A stretch of DNA of 64,000 bases from Alphaproteobacteria bacterium (GTDB lineage Bacteria; Pseudomonadota; Alphaproteobacteria; Micavibrionales; Micavibrionaceae): the NCBI GenBank assembly GCA_021775955.1, contig JAJFGU010000002.1:1-64000 (forward strand), read 5' to 3'. This document shows, one piece after another, positions 35,258 to 45,615 of the stretch. The stretch's first letter is position 1, and every line of letters begins with the position of its first letter. The position numbers and the translations under genes were made by a program. A model generated the notes under the pieces. The model was not told the DNA's origin. It was given only the letters and a program-made list of their open reading frames with translations, and did no database searches.

Positions 35258-36385
35258 ATGAAAGAGCGCATATACCTCGATTATAACGCGACAGCCCCCA
35301 TACGCCCGGAAGCCGCGGCGGCGGTTGCCCGTGCTATGGAGCAACCACATAACGCTTCATCTGTGCATCGGTTCGGACAGGAGGGGCGCAAACTGGTTGA
35401 GGATGCACGCGCGACAGTTGCCCATCTGGTTGGCGCACCGCCGGCGCAGGTGATTTTCAACAGCGGCGCCACCGAAGGCAACAACACCGTCCTGCATCAC
35501 TTTAAAGGCGAGCGCATTCTGGTTTCCGCCATTGAGCACCCTTCCGTTTTGGAATCCGTTCCTGACGCTGAAAGGATACCCGTCACCAAAGACGGGATTG
35601 TAGATTTGGACGCTCTGGAGGAATTGCTAAAGGCAGAACCAAAGCCTGCCTTAGTCTCTGTGATGCTGGTCAATAATGAAACCGGCGCCATACAACCAAT
35701 ACGAGACGTTGCGGATTTATCAAAGAAATATGGCGCGCTCGTTCATTGTGATGCGGCGCAGGCGGCCGGAAAAATTGCGATTGATATGAGTGCGCTTGGC
35801 GTAGACTTCCTCACCCTGTCCGCCCACAAAATCGGCGGGCCGCAAGGCGTCGGCGCTCTTGTGTTGGGACTGTGTGGGATCACACCAACCCTATTGCAGG
35901 GCGGTGGCCAGGAAAAATCTGCGCGCGCCGGCACCGAAAACGTAGCCGGGATTGCCGGGTTTGGCGTGGCGGCGAAACTGGCCGCACACGACCTCCCTCG
36001 CTACCAGCAACTGGAACCCCTACGCTCCTCTCTCGAGCTAGAATTATGTAAGGCACAACAAGACGTCGTCGTACATTCCCAAAATGTTGAAAGGGTGGCC
36101 GGTACATCCCTGTTCTCTTTCCCCGGCGCGGCGTCGGAAACGCTGCTGATGGCGCTCGACCTTGAAGGCATCGCCATTAGTAACGGCTCGGCGTGCTCCA
36201 GCGGCACCGTCAAGCCCAACCATGTTTTAAAGGCGATGAGGGCCAGTGAAGATATTGCATCCAGCGCCTTGCGCGTGTCGATGGGATGGGATACGAAAGA
36301 GCGCTATATTGAGGAATTTCTTAAAGCCTTTGAAAAAATCGTAAAACGCATAACTGATAAAGAGAAGAAAGCCACCAATGCCTAA
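35258..36385 (+). CDS. Cysteine desulfurase (IscS/NifS-like)
   Basis: 375 residues, fold-type I PLP enzyme. YLDYNATAPIRPEA, FNSGATEGNN, HCDAAQAAGKI, SAHKIGGPQGVGA (the PLP-lysine) and ISNGSACSSGT (the persulfide Cys) are present. It delivers sulfur for Fe-S clusters and tRNA thiolation; MnmA is encoded 1.3 kb further on. Overlaps the ferredoxin gene by 8 bp. Confidence 0.92.
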   Translation: MKERIYLDYNATAPIRPEAAAAVARAMEQPHNASSVHRFGQEGRKLVEDARATVAHLVGAPPAQVIFNSGATEGNNTVLHHFKGERILVSAIEHPSVLESVPDAERIPVTKDGIVDLDALEELLKAEPKPALVSVMLVNNETGAIQPIRDVADLSKKYGALVHCDAAQAAGKIAIDMSALGVDFLTLSAHKIGGPQGVGALVLGLCGITPTLLQGGGQEKSARAGTENVAGIAGFGVAAKLAAHDLPRYQQLEPLRSSLELELCKAQQDVVVHSQNVERVAGTSLFSFPGAASETLLMALDLEGIAISNGSACSSGTVKPNHVLKAMRASEDIASSALRVSMGWDTKERYIEEFLKAFEKIVKRITDKEKKATNA

Positions 36386-36716
36386 AGTGACATTCATCAT
36401 GACAGACGGAAGCCCCAAAGAAGTTGACGCCCCTTTGGGCTGGTCGCTGATGGAAGTGGCCGTGGAAAATAAAATAGAGGAAATCGAGGGGGCCTGCGGC
36501 GGCGCGATGGCCTGCGCCACCTGTCACCTTTATGTCCATCCCGACTGGCAGCAAAAAGTCATCGATCAGGACAATGAAAAATGTGACGAAGAAGAGGACA
36601 TGCTTGATCTGGCCTTTGATATCCGGAATAATTCACGATTAGGCTGCCAGATCAAAATCACCAAAGCCCTCGACGGCCTCGTTGTTGCTCTGCCGGGCAC
36701 GAAAACGGAGTGGTAG
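36378..36716 (+). CDS. [2Fe-2S] ferredoxin (adrenodoxin type)
   Basis: 112 residues. The cluster ligands are in GACGGAMACATCHLYV (C-x5-C-x2-C) and SRLGCQIKIT (fourth Cys). ISC-type electron donor. It overlaps the cysteine desulfurase gene, confirming one unit. Confidence 0.92.
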   Translation: MPKVTFIMTDGSPKEVDAPLGWSLMEVAVENKIEEIEGACGGAMACATCHLYVHPDWQQKVIDQDNEKCDEEEDMLDLAFDIRNNSRLGCQIKITKALDGLVVALPGTKTEW

Positions 36717-36744
36717 CTCTCGTTCTTAAGCACTCCCTAAAAAG

Positions 36745-37602
36745 TTAGGGTATGAGCTGCTGTTCATAAACGTATTTAAACGCCTTAAAAGATGCGTGGT
36801 TTTGCAAAACTTCTCTCATCCATGTGTTACTTATCGAGATTTCTGTTTCTACAAGCCCGCACCCATTTCTGGCCCCGAAGTCAGCAGCCTCTTGTACAGC
36901 CTTTAATAAAGCCCCTTCATCATATGGCCCCGCCGCATCGCCAAAGCTCAGTTTAAGAGTGCTATGCTTGTACCAACTTCTGCTGCTTTGGTGTTTGATA
37001 GAGGCGCTAAGCAATCCGTGTTCGAAATGGGTTGCCTCATTCAGACCTTCTTCGGATGCCCCGGTTCGCGGTTCAATATTTCTGGCCAAAATAATCCGGG
37101 CAGGCTCGGCTTCCAACGTTGAAGCAATGCGCGAGGACCATAAATTGTTGCATAATATATCGGCTCTTACTGTCTCGTAGCCTTGTGCGGACGCCCAGTT
37201 CATAAAATTTCCGACCAGACGAATACCGGTATCAAGCCGACCCCCTGCAACACCGACATTATCCAAAATGACCGTTCCCGGAGACTGGGCTGATTCAATG
37301 CCATACAACGCACCGACAGGTCTATCGTCTTTTTCAGCTATCCTGAGGTAAAAAGGCTCCTGTTTTTCGCCTGTAACCAGCTTTGCAAGCTTTAGCAGGG
37401 GAGGAAATCCTTGCACCAGTACAGAAAGCTTGTATTTAGAGGCGGTAATATTGGTTACAGAGTTCCGGTATACGTCCAGACTCATTCTCTCCGTTAATTT
37501 GAGATGCACCTGATGCACACCGTCAAAAACATTCTTGACGAACAGATAGTCTGACGCCTTGCCACCAAACAGGCCTCTGGGACGACGAACATTAATGCCC
37601 AT
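36745..37602 (-). CDS. GNAT-like hypothetical protein
   Basis: 285 residues from ATG 37602 (AAGGAAG upstream; the longer frame to 37626 is less likely). The middle resembles an acetyltransferase core: RPVGALYGIES, then TVILDNVGVAGGRLDTGIRLVGNFMNWASAQGY, DILCNNLWSSRIASTL. The canonical acetyl-CoA loop (R/QxxGxG/A) is not clear, so activity is uncertain. Possibly two degenerate GNAT units. Confidence 0.5.
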   Translation of the reverse strand: MGINVRRPRGLFGGKASDYLFVKNVFDGVHQVHLKLTERMSLDVYRNSVTNITASKYKLSVLVQGFPPLLKLAKLVTGEKQEPFYLRIAEKDDRPVGALYGIESAQSPGTVILDNVGVAGGRLDTGIRLVGNFMNWASAQGYETVRADILCNNLWSSRIASTLEAEPARIILARNIEPRTGASEEGLNEATHFEHGLLSASIKHQSSRSWYKHSTLKLSFGDAAGPYDEGALLKAVQEAADFGARNGCGLVETEISISNTWMREVLQNHASFKAFKYVYEQQLIP

Positions 37603-37734
37603 AAATATCTTCCTTCTGATCGACAACCTTATACATTATAGAAAATAAAATATCAACTTACATAAAATCAGGCTCTTTTGAGCTAACAGTCCATTTTCTT
37701 GCGTTTTTAGCCCGAAATCCCTATATTCCGCCCC

Positions 37735-38856
37735 ATGAACAGTCTTGGCATCAACAAAGACCCGAAAGACACCCGTGTGGTGGTCGCTATGTCGGGCGGA
37801 GTAGACAGCTCCGTCGCCGCAGCGTTGTTGCATGAGCAGGGCTATGATGTCGTCGGCGTAACGCTGCAGCTGTTCGATTATGGTGAGGCGGTTGCCAAAA
37901 GCAAAACCTGCTGCGCCGGGCAAGATATCTATGACGCCAAGCGTGTCGCAGAAGAGCGTGGCTTTCCGCATTACGTGCTCAATTACGAAAGCAATTTCCG
38001 CGAGGCCGTGATTGACGATTTTGCCGACTCTTATTTACGCGGTGAAACGCCGATCCCCTGCGTGCGTTGCAACCAAAGCGTTAAATTCCGTGATCTGCTT
38101 GAGGTAGCGAATGACCTTGGCGCTGACTGCATGGCCACCGGTCATTACATCCAGCGAAAAACAAATGGAAGCGGCGCAGAGCTTCACCGCGCCGTCGACG
38201 ATACCAAAGACCAAAGCTATTTCCTCTTTGCCACCACACAGGAGCAGCTCAACTTCCTGCGCTTTCCCCTCGGCGGCTGGGAAAAGGATGTAACACGCGG
38301 GCACGCCGAGCGCCTCGGCCTAACCAATGCCGACAAGCCCGACAGCCAGGATATTTGCTTTGTCCCGCATGGCGATTACGCCAAAGTCGTTAAAAAACTG
38401 CGCCCTGAATCTGAAAACCCCGGCGAGATCGTTCATGTTGATGGCCGCATATTGGGCGCGCATAAAGGCATCGTCCACTACACGATCGGCCAACGCAAAG
38501 GCATTGGCATTGGCGGCGGCGTATCGGACAATAATGATCCGTTCTATGTGGTGGCCATTGACCCGGCGGCCAATCAGGTCGTCGTCGGCCCCAAGGAAGC
38601 ACTGGCGCGCGACACAATAGAAGTGAAAGACTGCAACTGGCTGCAAAGCGATATCAAGGACGGCACGGATATAGACGTCAAGTTCCGCTCGGTCATGAAA
38701 CCGGTCGCGGCTAAACTCTGCGTAAAGCCCGATAGCGCCGAAATTCACCTGAAAGAGCCCCAATACGGCATCGCGCCGGGTCAGGCCGCCGTATGCTATC
38801 AAAGCGGGCGCGTCATTGGTGGCGGCTGGATTGCGGGCACAAAGAACAGTTCTTGA
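37735..38856 (+). CDS. mnmA: tRNA-specific 2-thiouridylase MnmA
   Basis: 373 residues. PP-loop [17 protein letters not shown], then [40 protein letters not shown], and CFVPHGDY. It forms s2U34 on tRNA Lys, Glu and Gln using sulfur relayed from IscS. It acts on the same nucleoside as MnmC/MnmD in this window. Confidence 0.95.
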   Translation: MNSLGINKDPKDTRVVVAMSGGVDSSVAAALLHEQGYDVVGVTLQLFDYGEAVAKSKTCCAGQDIYDAKRVAEERGFPHYVLNYESNFREAVIDDFADSYLRGETPIPCVRCNQSVKFRDLLEVANDLGADCMATGHYIQRKTNGSGAELHRAVDDTKDQSYFLFATTQEQLNFLRFPLGGWEKDVTRGHAERLGLTNADKPDSQDICFVPHGDYAKVVKKLRPESENPGEIVHVDGRILGAHKGIVHYTIGQRKGIGIGGGVSDNNDPFYVVAIDPAANQVVVGPKEALARDTIEVKDCNWLQSDIKDGTDIDVKFRSVMKPVAAKLCVKPDSAEIHLKEPQYGIAPGQAAVCYQSGRVIGGGWIAGTKNSS

Positions 38857-38882
38857 CAAAAACCCCACATAAAAGCGATAAA
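38853..38882 (+). promoter_or_regulatory. Promoter of tRNA-Met
   Basis: TTGACA (38853-38858) overlapping the mnmA stop, and GATAAA (38877-38882) 18 bp away, about 22 bp before the tRNA. Position and sequence fit a sigma-70 promoter. Confidence 0.6.
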
Positions 38883-38903
38883 ACCACTGCAGACAATGCG
38901 TAT

Positions 38904-38980
38904 GGCGGAGTAGCTCAGCTGGTTAGAGCGGTGGAATCATAATCCATGTGTCGGGGGTTCAAGTCCCTCCTCCGCTACCA
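38904..38980 (+). tRNA. tRNA-Met (anticodon CAT), elongator type
   Basis: 77 nt, with CCA encoded. Acceptor GGCGGAG pairs with CTCCGCT; D-stem GCTC/GAGC; anticodon stem GTGGA/TCCAT with loop ATCATAA (CAT); T-arm GGGGG-TTCAAGT-CCCTC. The G1-U72 pair and non-initiator features fit elongator Met; a CAU-Ile2 tRNA is a less likely alternative. Confidence 0.93.
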
Positions 38981-39073
38981 ACACTTTTTCACTATATTTC
39001 TTCCCTTTTTCCACGGAACTGTAGTAGGACTTGCCGTTCACTTAAAAATGCCGAAAGCGAGAACAAGAGATAA

Positions 39074-40897
39074 ATGACTCAGGAACTACGCAATATCGCG
39101 ATTATCGCCCATGTTGACCATGGCAAAACCACGCTGATTGACAGCCTGATGAAGCAAAGTGGCATGTTCCGCGACAATCAGCAGGTGGATGTTTGCGTCA
39201 TGGATAGCGGCGATCTCGAGAAAGAGCGCGGCATTACCATCCTAGCCAAGCCAACCTCGATTCAATGGGGCGAGGTCAGGATCAACATCATCGACACGCC
39301 GGGCCACGCCGATTTCGGCGGCGAGGTCGAGCGCGTGCTGCACATGGCCGATGGTGTGATCCTGCTGACTGATGCGGCGGAAGGACCGATGCCGCAAACC
39401 AAGTTTGTGCTGGGCAAAGCACTGAAACAGGGCCTGCGACCCATCGTTATCATCAACAAAATTGATCGCGCCGATGAACGCGCCGAAGAGGTTGTCGATG
39501 AGGTGTTTGATCTTTTTGTCTCACTCGATGCCACAGATGAGCAGCTCGACTTTCCAATTTTGTATGCTTCGGGCCGAGATGGCTGGTGCGTGCGCGAACT
39601 GGAAGACCCGCGCGATAATCTGCATCCGCTGCTCGATCTGGTGCTAGAGCATGTGCCTTCGCCTGCTGGCGATAAAGATGCACCCTTTGCCATGCTGGCA
39701 ACCTTGCTAGATTCCGATCCGTTTTTAGGCCGCTGTCTGACCGGACGTGTTATGCAGGGCAGCGCCAAAGTGAACGACACGGTTAAGGCCATCAACCTCG
39801 ATGGTGAGAGCGTTGAGACCGGCCGCATGACCAAGCTGTTGAAATTTGACGGTACCGAGCGCGTGCCCGTCGAAACGGTGAATGTCGGTGACATTATATG
39901 TATCGCCGGTCTAACCAAAGCCTCTGTGGCCGACACGATCGGCGCGCCGAGCCTGGAAACCCCGATTAAATCCACCCCGATTGATCCACCAACCATGTCT
40001 GTCACCATCAGCGTGAACGACTCTCCCTTTGCCGGACAGGATGGCAAGAAGGTAACCTCAACCATGATCCGTGAGCGCTTGCTCGCCGAAGCGGAAACAA
40101 ATGTTGCAATTACCTTTAGTGAAAGCGCCGATAAGGACTCGTTTGAAATTGGCGGCCGCGGCGAGCTGCAACTCGGCGTGCTAATCGAAACCATGCGCCG
40201 CGAAGGATTTGAGTTGACCGTTTCGCGCCCACGCGTGCTTTACCAAACTGATGAAAACGGAGGCCGCACCGAGCCCGTCGAAGAAGTTACCATCGATGTT
40301 GATGAAGAATATGCCAGCACGGTTGTAGATAAAATGAACCGCCGTAAGGCTGACATGGTTGATATGCGCTCCTCTGGTGCCGGTAAACAACGCATTATCT
40401 TTCATGCACCCTCACGCGGACTGATCGGCTATCAGAGCCGTTTTATGACCGATACGCGCGGCACCGGGGTCATGAACCGGGTGTTTCATTCCTACACAGC
40501 TTATAAAGGCGATATCCCGCAAAGGGCCAAAGGCGTGCTAATTTCCAACGCGCAGGGGCAGGCAGTGGCCTATGCCATTTTTAATCTACAGGATCGCGGC
40601 ATTATGTTTGTTGAGCATCAACAGCCGGTTTATGAAGGCATGATTATTGGTGAGCATAGCCGTGACAATGATCTGGAAGTGAATATCCTCAAAGGGAAAA
40701 AACTGAGCAATGTGCGGGCTTCGGGTACGGATGATGCGGTCACATGTACGCCGCCAGTAAAGATGTCGCTGGAGCAGATGATGTCCTACATCAATGATGA
40801 TGAGCTTTTGGAAGTGACGCCAAATAATATGCGACTGCGCAAAAAAGACCTCTGCCCGCATGATCGTAAAAAAGCCGGCCGCGCCGCAGAGGGCTAG
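39074..40897 (+). CDS. typA: Translational GTPase TypA/BipA
   Basis: 607 residues, standard length. [15 protein letters not shown] (G1), [11 protein letters not shown] (G2), [14 protein letters not shown] (G3), INKIDR (G4), then the EF-G-like domains and the TypA C-terminal part ([32 protein letters not shown]). Ribosome-binding GTPase involved in stress and ribosome assembly. Confidence 0.95.
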   Translation: MTQELRNIAIIAHVDHGKTTLIDSLMKQSGMFRDNQQVDVCVMDSGDLEKERGITILAKPTSIQWGEVRINIIDTPGHADFGGEVERVLHMADGVILLTDAAEGPMPQTKFVLGKALKQGLRPIVIINKIDRADERAEEVVDEVFDLFVSLDATDEQLDFPILYASGRDGWCVRELEDPRDNLHPLLDLVLEHVPSPAGDKDAPFAMLATLLDSDPFLGRCLTGRVMQGSAKVNDTVKAINLDGESVETGRMTKLLKFDGTERVPVETVNVGDIICIAGLTKASVADTIGAPSLETPIKSTPIDPPTMSVTISVNDSPFAGQDGKKVTSTMIRERLLAEAETNVAITFSESADKDSFEIGGRGELQLGVLIETMRREGFELTVSRPRVLYQTDENGGRTEPVEEVTIDVDEEYASTVVDKMNRRKADMVDMRSSGAGKQRIIFHAPSRGLIGYQSRFMTDTRGTGVMNRVFHSYTAYKGDIPQRAKGVLISNAQGQAVAYAIFNLQDRGIMFVEHQQPVYEGMIIGEHSRDNDLEVNILKGKKLSNVRASGTDDAVTCTPPVKMSLEQMMSYINDDELLEVTPNNMRLRKKDLCPHDRKKAGRAAEG

Positions 40898-40899
40898 TC

Positions 40900-42174
40900 C
40901 TAAGCGGCTCGTATCTTTTCAAGAAACAGCCCGACACTTTTATCAAGACTTTGCGCCTGAGATGTCAGACCGGATACCGATTCCTGCATGCCTTTCGCCG
41001 CCTGGCCGGTCTCTTCCGCGGCCTGCGTTACACCGGCAATGTTTTCCGATACCTCGCTGGTACGCCCGGAAGCCTCTCTGACGCTGCGTGCAATTTCCTG
41101 AGTGGCCGCCCGCTCCTGCTCAATCGATGTGGAAATCGATATGGCAATCTCATCCAGCTTCTGGATCGTGTTGGTGATGTTTCCAATCGCGGCAACGGCG
41201 TCTTTGGTTTCATTCTCAAGCCTTGATACATCGCTGGCAATACGCTCCGTTGCCTGCGCCGTCTGATTGGCCAGGCTTTTTACCTCACTGGCAACAACCG
41301 CAAAACCTTTACCCGCCTCTCCTGCACGCGCAGCCTCAATCGTTGCGTTGAGAGCTAAAAGATTTGTCTGTTCGGCAATATCACGGATAATCGATGTGAC
41401 TTCGGAAATCTCACCCATTGCCCGCGCCAGTTCTGTCACTTGGGCATTGGCCTTACCGGCCTCATCCACAGCAGAATTCACAAATTTCGATGACTCCGAC
41501 ACATGAACATTCACCTCTTCAATCGCTGAGGTCAGCTCCTCTGCTGCCGCTGCAACCGTATTGACGTTATTGGCAGCATCCTGCGTGGCATTGGATGCTG
41601 CTGAAATTTTGCCATTGGTGTCACTCACAATAACACCAAGGTCTTCCGCGGTAGAGCCAAGATCTTTGGTCGCATCATTCAACGCCTTGATGACATGCCC
41701 GACATTTTGCTCAAAGTCACTGGCCAAACCTTCCATCAATTCTTTCTTTTCGAGAACGGCGCGCTTCTGCTCTTCTTCCTGCCTTTGCTCCAAAGCCTTT
41801 TTCTCAATCGCATTTTCCTTGAAACCCTGAACGCGCCTAGCCATAGAACCAATCTGGCTTTGTTGATCCTTATAAGGGACCTCAACATCAAGTTCATCAT
41901 TCGACAGACTTACCATCGTATCGGTTAAATTTTGTATTGGGTGAGAGACCGTTTTGTGTATACCAAAAGCCACAAACGCGTTTACTACAAGCGCTACAAT
42001 AAGCTGTACGACCAAGTCATTAATAAAGGGCTCGCTGGCCTCAACGCCAAAGCTGTGTTGAATATGAAAGAAACTTTTAAAGCCGAAGAAAATCCCTACC
42101 AGTGATAGAAAAACTGCTGCAACTTGAAGCCTGAAGCTTAGATTGTTGTATAGCCTGACGATCTTTATTTTCAT
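40900..42174 (-). CDS. Methyl-accepting chemotaxis protein
   Basis: 424 residues. Two membrane helices (about 17-36 and 55-72) enclose only about 18 periplasmic residues, then HAMP (74-125), a coiled region, and the signalling hairpin with [34 protein letters not shown]. With almost no periplasmic domain, it likely senses a membrane or internal signal, or another protein's state. Passes signals to CheA/CheW, which are not in the window. Confidence 0.92.
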   Translation of the reverse strand: MKIKIVRLYNNLSFRLQVAAVFLSLVGIFFGFKSFFHIQHSFGVEASEPFINDLVVQLIVALVVNAFVAFGIHKTVSHPIQNLTDTMVSLSNDELDVEVPYKDQQSQIGSMARRVQGFKENAIEKKALEQRQEEEQKRAVLEKKELMEGLASDFEQNVGHVIKALNDATKDLGSTAEDLGVIVSDTNGKISAASNATQDAANNVNTVAAAAEELTSAIEEVNVHVSESSKFVNSAVDEAGKANAQVTELARAMGEISEVTSIIRDIAEQTNLLALNATIEAARAGEAGKGFAVVASEVKSLANQTAQATERIASDVSRLENETKDAVAAIGNITNTIQKLDEIAISISTSIEQERAATQEIARSVREASGRTSEVSENIAGVTQAAEETGQAAKGMQESVSGLTSQAQSLDKSVGLFLEKIRAA

Positions 42175-42355
42175 AATAACTCCATGCTTTTGCGATTTGC
42201 AACGAATACCTAAGTATGATTCTTATGATAAAAAGGTAAAAAATCAACTAATTTTAGGAATATTTAATATGTATTTTATGGAATTATAATACGAAAGGAT
42301 ATATGACTACACTGAATAACCGATTAAACACGCCTAAAGATTATGATAATGCAAG

Positions 42356-42823
42356 CTAGTCTTTCTCTACATCGGTTTCGAATTCCTGAACCGTTATTTG
42401 ACTATCATTATTGCTATCAAAACGTTTATAGCGCTTATTAAAATAGGTGGAATACTCGCTCCACGTCAGTTGGCCATCGTCATTACGGTCAGCATTGCCC
42501 AAACGGTGACGCAACTTTAGAAGCTGCTTGAAGAGCACTGTCCCGTATATTTCTCCGTAATCCGCAGAAAAGCGCTGTACTATACCCTCCAGCTCCGCCG
42601 CTGAAATAATCCCGTCTTCATCTTTGTCAGCCGCCTTGAACTTGCCTTCAATCATGGCTGTTATCTCTTCTTTTTGCAGGACCATATCTTCATTCTGGTC
42701 ATATTCTGCAATAAAGACCGCCCGCCTCTCATACTTTCTTTCCACACTGGCTGGCGGCAAATCAGCACGCACTGAGACCGGAAACACCAAAAACGAAACG
42801 ATGACGGCAATTCTTAAAATCAT
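42356..42823 (-). CDS. Secreted protein with four EF-hand loops
   Basis: 155 residues with a signal peptide (AVIVSFLVFPVSVRA). Four calcium-loop candidates: DQNEDMVLQKEE (42-53), DKDEDGIISAAE (66-77), DRNDDGQLTWSE (112-123) and DSNNDSQITVQE (136-147). The second and third are canonical; the first and fourth lack the central glycine. Likely a calcium-binding periplasmic protein. Confidence 0.85.
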   Translation of the reverse strand: MILRIAVIVSFLVFPVSVRADLPPASVERKYERRAVFIAEYDQNEDMVLQKEEITAMIEGKFKAADKDEDGIISAAELEGIVQRFSADYGEIYGTVLFKQLLKLRHRLGNADRNDDGQLTWSEYSTYFNKRYKRFDSNNDSQITVQEFETDVEKD

Positions 42824-42897
42824 ATTCTCTCTTCCCTGCGAAGTTTTTGCCTGCTAGATAATATGCCTCTCTTAAGATAAAAAACAAGGAAAACGTT

Positions 42898-43146
42898 ATG
42901 ACCAAGCCAGAAATTGCCGGAAACGCTCCTGTTGAAGTCGAACTGGAAGAAGGAAAAATGTATTTTTTCTGCACCTGCGGCCGCTCTGAAAACCAGCCCT
43001 TTTGTGACGGCACGCATAAAGGCAGCGAATTCAGCTCTCACAAATTTACGGCGGAAAAAAGCGGTAAAGCCTGGCTGTGCATGTGCAAACATACGGAGAA
43101 TGCTCCCTTTTGCGACGGCACCCATTCCAAAGTTTGTGAAGATTAA
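42898..43146 (+). CDS. Tandem CDGSH iron-sulfur protein
   Basis: 82 residues containing two CDGSH-type motifs: CTCGRSENQPFCDGTHKG and CMCKHTENAPFCDGTHSK, each with three Cys and one His for a [2Fe-2S] cluster. Resembles MiNT/CISD3-like tandem proteins. AAGG precedes the ATG. Its stop abuts the convergent Hpt gene with no gap. Confidence 0.9.
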   Translation: MTKPEIAGNAPVEVELEEGKMYFFCTCGRSENQPFCDGTHKGSEFSSHKFTAEKSGKAWLCMCKHTENAPFCDGTHSKVCED

Positions 43147-43653
43147 TTATCTATATTTTTCAATTGCGATTTTAACGACCTTCTTCAGCTCTTCCGCCAA
43201 AGGGCTTTCATCGTCTTTAATGTTTTCTTTAAAGGCCACCTGCATGGCATCCAAATGCGCCTGAATAATCACGCGCTGTGCATCCATGTTGAGCTCTGTG
43301 TGCTGGATATAGTCGCGCAGAGATTCGGCAAAATACGCTGTCAGATCATAGCCGCACATCGACCCTATATCCTTAATCTCATGAGCGGTTGTAAACATGA
43401 CATCCGAAATATTTTGTCGCTCTGATGATTCCGGCAGATCTCGCATCTCCTCCCAGTTTTTGGAGAGCTCACTTAAGTAACCGCCAATTGCATTAGGGCA
43501 CTCCGCACAAAGGGCGACGAGCATAGCATCTGCCTCCTCGATGGCCTTCTCGTCAATACGACCGGGGCGCGCATCCTTTTCCCGCCCCATCTTAATCTTC
43601 ATGCGGTTGAGACGCTTAAAGACCTGGACCTCTTCTTCGTCAGAGTTTTTCAT
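43147..43653 (-). CDS. Hpt-like phosphotransfer protein
   Basis: 168 residues. TTAHEIKDIGSMCGYDLTAY resembles the histidine phosphotransfer motif HxxKGxxxxxG, in an all-helical protein. Its start overlaps the 3' end of the response regulator gene by 14 bp, so the two likely form a phosphorelay pair. The exact Hpt call is inferred. Confidence 0.65.
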   Translation of the reverse strand: MKNSDEEEVQVFKRLNRMKIKMGREKDARPGRIDEKAIEEADAMLVALCAECPNAIGGYLSELSKNWEEMRDLPESSERQNISDVMFTTAHEIKDIGSMCGYDLTAYFAESLRDYIQHTELNMDAQRVIIQAHLDAMQVAFKENIKDDESPLAEELKKVVKIAIEKYR

Positions 43654-44215
43654 TATGTTCCCTAATCTGCTCTGTTCTCATTTTTCGCCTATCTTCTCCC
43701 GAAGGAACCATTTCCTGGCGCCGTCGATCCGGCCCAAAAAAACCGGGCGCCTGAATAAAAGGCCTTGGGTTGTCTATAACCATACAAATCCTGGCCGCCA
43801 AGCTTTTTGCCGATAAAGGCTTCACCAGCGATTCATTGGCACCATGATCCCGCGCCATAGCAATCACCTTCTCGGTAGTATAGGCGCTCATTAAAATGAT
43901 GGGAAGAAATCGCAAGGCATCATCTTCATGCGCCCTCACCCAGTCAATCAATTCCTCTCCTGAACCACCAGGCATCAGCCAGTCGGTGACAATAATATCA
44001 ACATCGGTCACAAAGCGGCTTTTTTTACGCGCCTGAGTGATGGTTAGAATACCAATAGCCTCATTGGCGTTTTTACATGTCAAAATATCTCCAACACTGA
44101 AGGCCTTCAGCATAGAGGACATCAGAGACATCATATATTCGGAATCCTCAACGAGCAGCACTGTTAGGTTGCTGAGATCATAAGGTGGAGGCGGTTCGTG
44201 ATAAGTTACATTCAT
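43640..44215 (-). CDS. Response regulator receiver protein
   Basis: 191 residues. Receiver domain (about 18-135): VLLVEDSEYMMSLMSSML (acidic pair), VDIIVTDWLMPGGSGEEL (phospho-Asp) and the conserved Thr/Lys positions LMSAYT and LVKPLSAK. The C-terminal tail FFGPDRRRQ is basic and has no DNA-binding domain, so output is by protein contact. Upstream partner of the Hpt-like gene. Confidence 0.9.
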   Translation of the reverse strand: MNVTYHEPPPPYDLSNLTVLLVEDSEYMMSLMSSMLKAFSVGDILTCKNANEAIGILTITQARKKSRFVTDVDIIVTDWLMPGGSGEELIDWVRAHEDDALRFLPIILMSAYTTEKVIAMARDHGANESLVKPLSAKSLAARICMVIDNPRPFIQAPGFFGPDRRRQEMVPSGEDRRKMRTEQIREHNEKL

Positions 44216-44262
44216 TGTGCGATACAGAATAGCAGGATGGAATACTTATAAAAAGCGTGGAA

Positions 44263-44934
44263 TCACTCTCGCGGCAGGGCTGCCCCCTGTTTTTTTCTTT
44301 GATCTGCGATTGCATCCCTAAGAACCCTGGCTTTCAACTGATTCTCGGGGGTTTGAAAAAGAATTTCATTTTCATCCTGATTAAAGCTGTATTCACTCCG
44401 GTGCTCATAATAAAAGGCCATCAGCGTCTCATATAAGGGAAGAGTTTCCTCTTCTTTCATAAAAAAAACGATGAACTGACTGGCCTGCTTGTCTTTTAGA
44501 TTCTTCCAGGAGCGCAAAACCGTCTGCCTGAACTCCGGTGACGTCCCTTCGAGCAAAGAATGGATTTCTTTTTCTGTTTCAGCAAAGCTTCCCATCAAAG
44601 CATTCATCTTGCCTCGTAAATCAGGAACGATTTCGTGCACCAGAAGATAATTCTCCTCCACATAAGCCGTCGACCTTAAATTTTCAGGCCTTACCAGCTC
44701 ATTTAAAACCTTACGTTGCTTTTTATAGTCTCTGGCCTGAGCATGAACGCTGCGCAGAAAATTATTCAAGGCATCTTCAAACTGTTTTTCTATGTTAGGG
44801 GGTGAAGGCTCTTCAGGTTGACTGTCTTCAATAGATGCTTGTGACTTGTCATGCAGGATCAATTCCGGTCCGCCCGTCCACCAAAACGCTGCGAGAACCA
44901 CGATAACGAATAGGGTGCTTATAACAGCCTTCAC
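44263..44934 (-). CDS. Membrane-anchored coiled protein, unknown
   Basis: 223 residues from the GTG at 44934, which overlaps the TGA of the nucleosidase gene (GTGA), fixing the start. One N-terminal membrane helix (AVISTLFVIVVLAAFWW) and a helical, charged periplasmic part. Function not recognised. Confidence 0.6.
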   Translation of the reverse strand: MKAVISTLFVIVVLAAFWWTGGPELILHDKSQASIEDSQPEEPSPPNIEKQFEDALNNFLRSVHAQARDYKKQRKVLNELVRPENLRSTAYVEENYLLVHEIVPDLRGKMNALMGSFAETEKEIHSLLEGTSPEFRQTVLRSWKNLKDKQASQFIVFFMKEEETLPLYETLMAFYYEHRSEYSFNQDENEILFQTPENQLKARVLRDAIADQRKKQGAALPRE

Positions 44935-45488
44935 ATCTTCACTTTCTCTAGAGCACCCTTCAACACTTCGGCCGCATGGTGCAGATAGGTGTTCCAATCC
45001 CCTTTGGCATCATCATCCGCCCCGTCCGAAATATATTTCAGGCATAAGAATGGAATATTCTCCTTCTGACATATATAGGCCAGCGCGTAACCTTCCATAT
45101 CGACAACATCAAAGGCCGCCGCCTCGTCGCTGGCATCGAAATTATCGCCACTGCCACAAACCCCTTCAGGCAGATCATTAATACGCTGGCCGTATTGAAT
45201 TGTTATTGGTGTATCTGAAAATGGCGTCTGGAATTTTTTAAACCCCAAAACCGTGACATCCATATCACGCTGGATAAAAGAGGTGCAATTTATAACAGTG
45301 CCGTGTCCATGCTTACGGCTACCGGCCGTACCCATATTCACCACCAATTGCGGTCGATTTTCCTGCAATGCCCGGGTCAGGCCATAGGCTGCATTAACCT
45401 TGCCAATGCCGGTATGCAGCACGTTATAGCCTGCAAAAACGTCCTGGCTTTCCTGCTCCATGGCAAATACGAGAAGAAAATTGTTCAT
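44931..45488 (-). CDS. MTA/SAH nucleosidase-like protein
   Basis: About 185 residues from ATG 45488. NMGTAGSRKHGHG, and VVDMEGYALAYICQKENIPFLCLKYISDGAD, are the substrate and catalytic regions of the 5'-methylthioadenosine/SAH nucleosidase (purine phosphorylase) family; the Met-Glu pair and the Asp are kept. It is shorter than the 230-residue family average at the N-terminus. Substrate could be MTA, SAH or another nucleoside. Confidence 0.8.
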   Translation of the reverse strand: MNNFLLVFAMEQESQDVFAGYNVLHTGIGKVNAAYGLTRALQENRPQLVVNMGTAGSRKHGHGTVINCTSFIQRDMDVTVLGFKKFQTPFSDTPITIQYGQRINDLPEGVCGSGDNFDASDEAAAFDVVDMEGYALAYICQKENIPFLCLKYISDGADDDAKGDWNTYLHHAAEVLKGALEKVKM

Positions 45489-45615
45489 GGCCCTAAAATC
45501 CTTTCTTGGCAAAGCTTACCCGGGAGAATAGTGCTCTCGAAGCTGATAAGCAACAAAATGCAGAGAAATAGTTGTTTAATTACAAAGGCTTCCTTGAATT
45601 GATCTCCTGGCTTAG

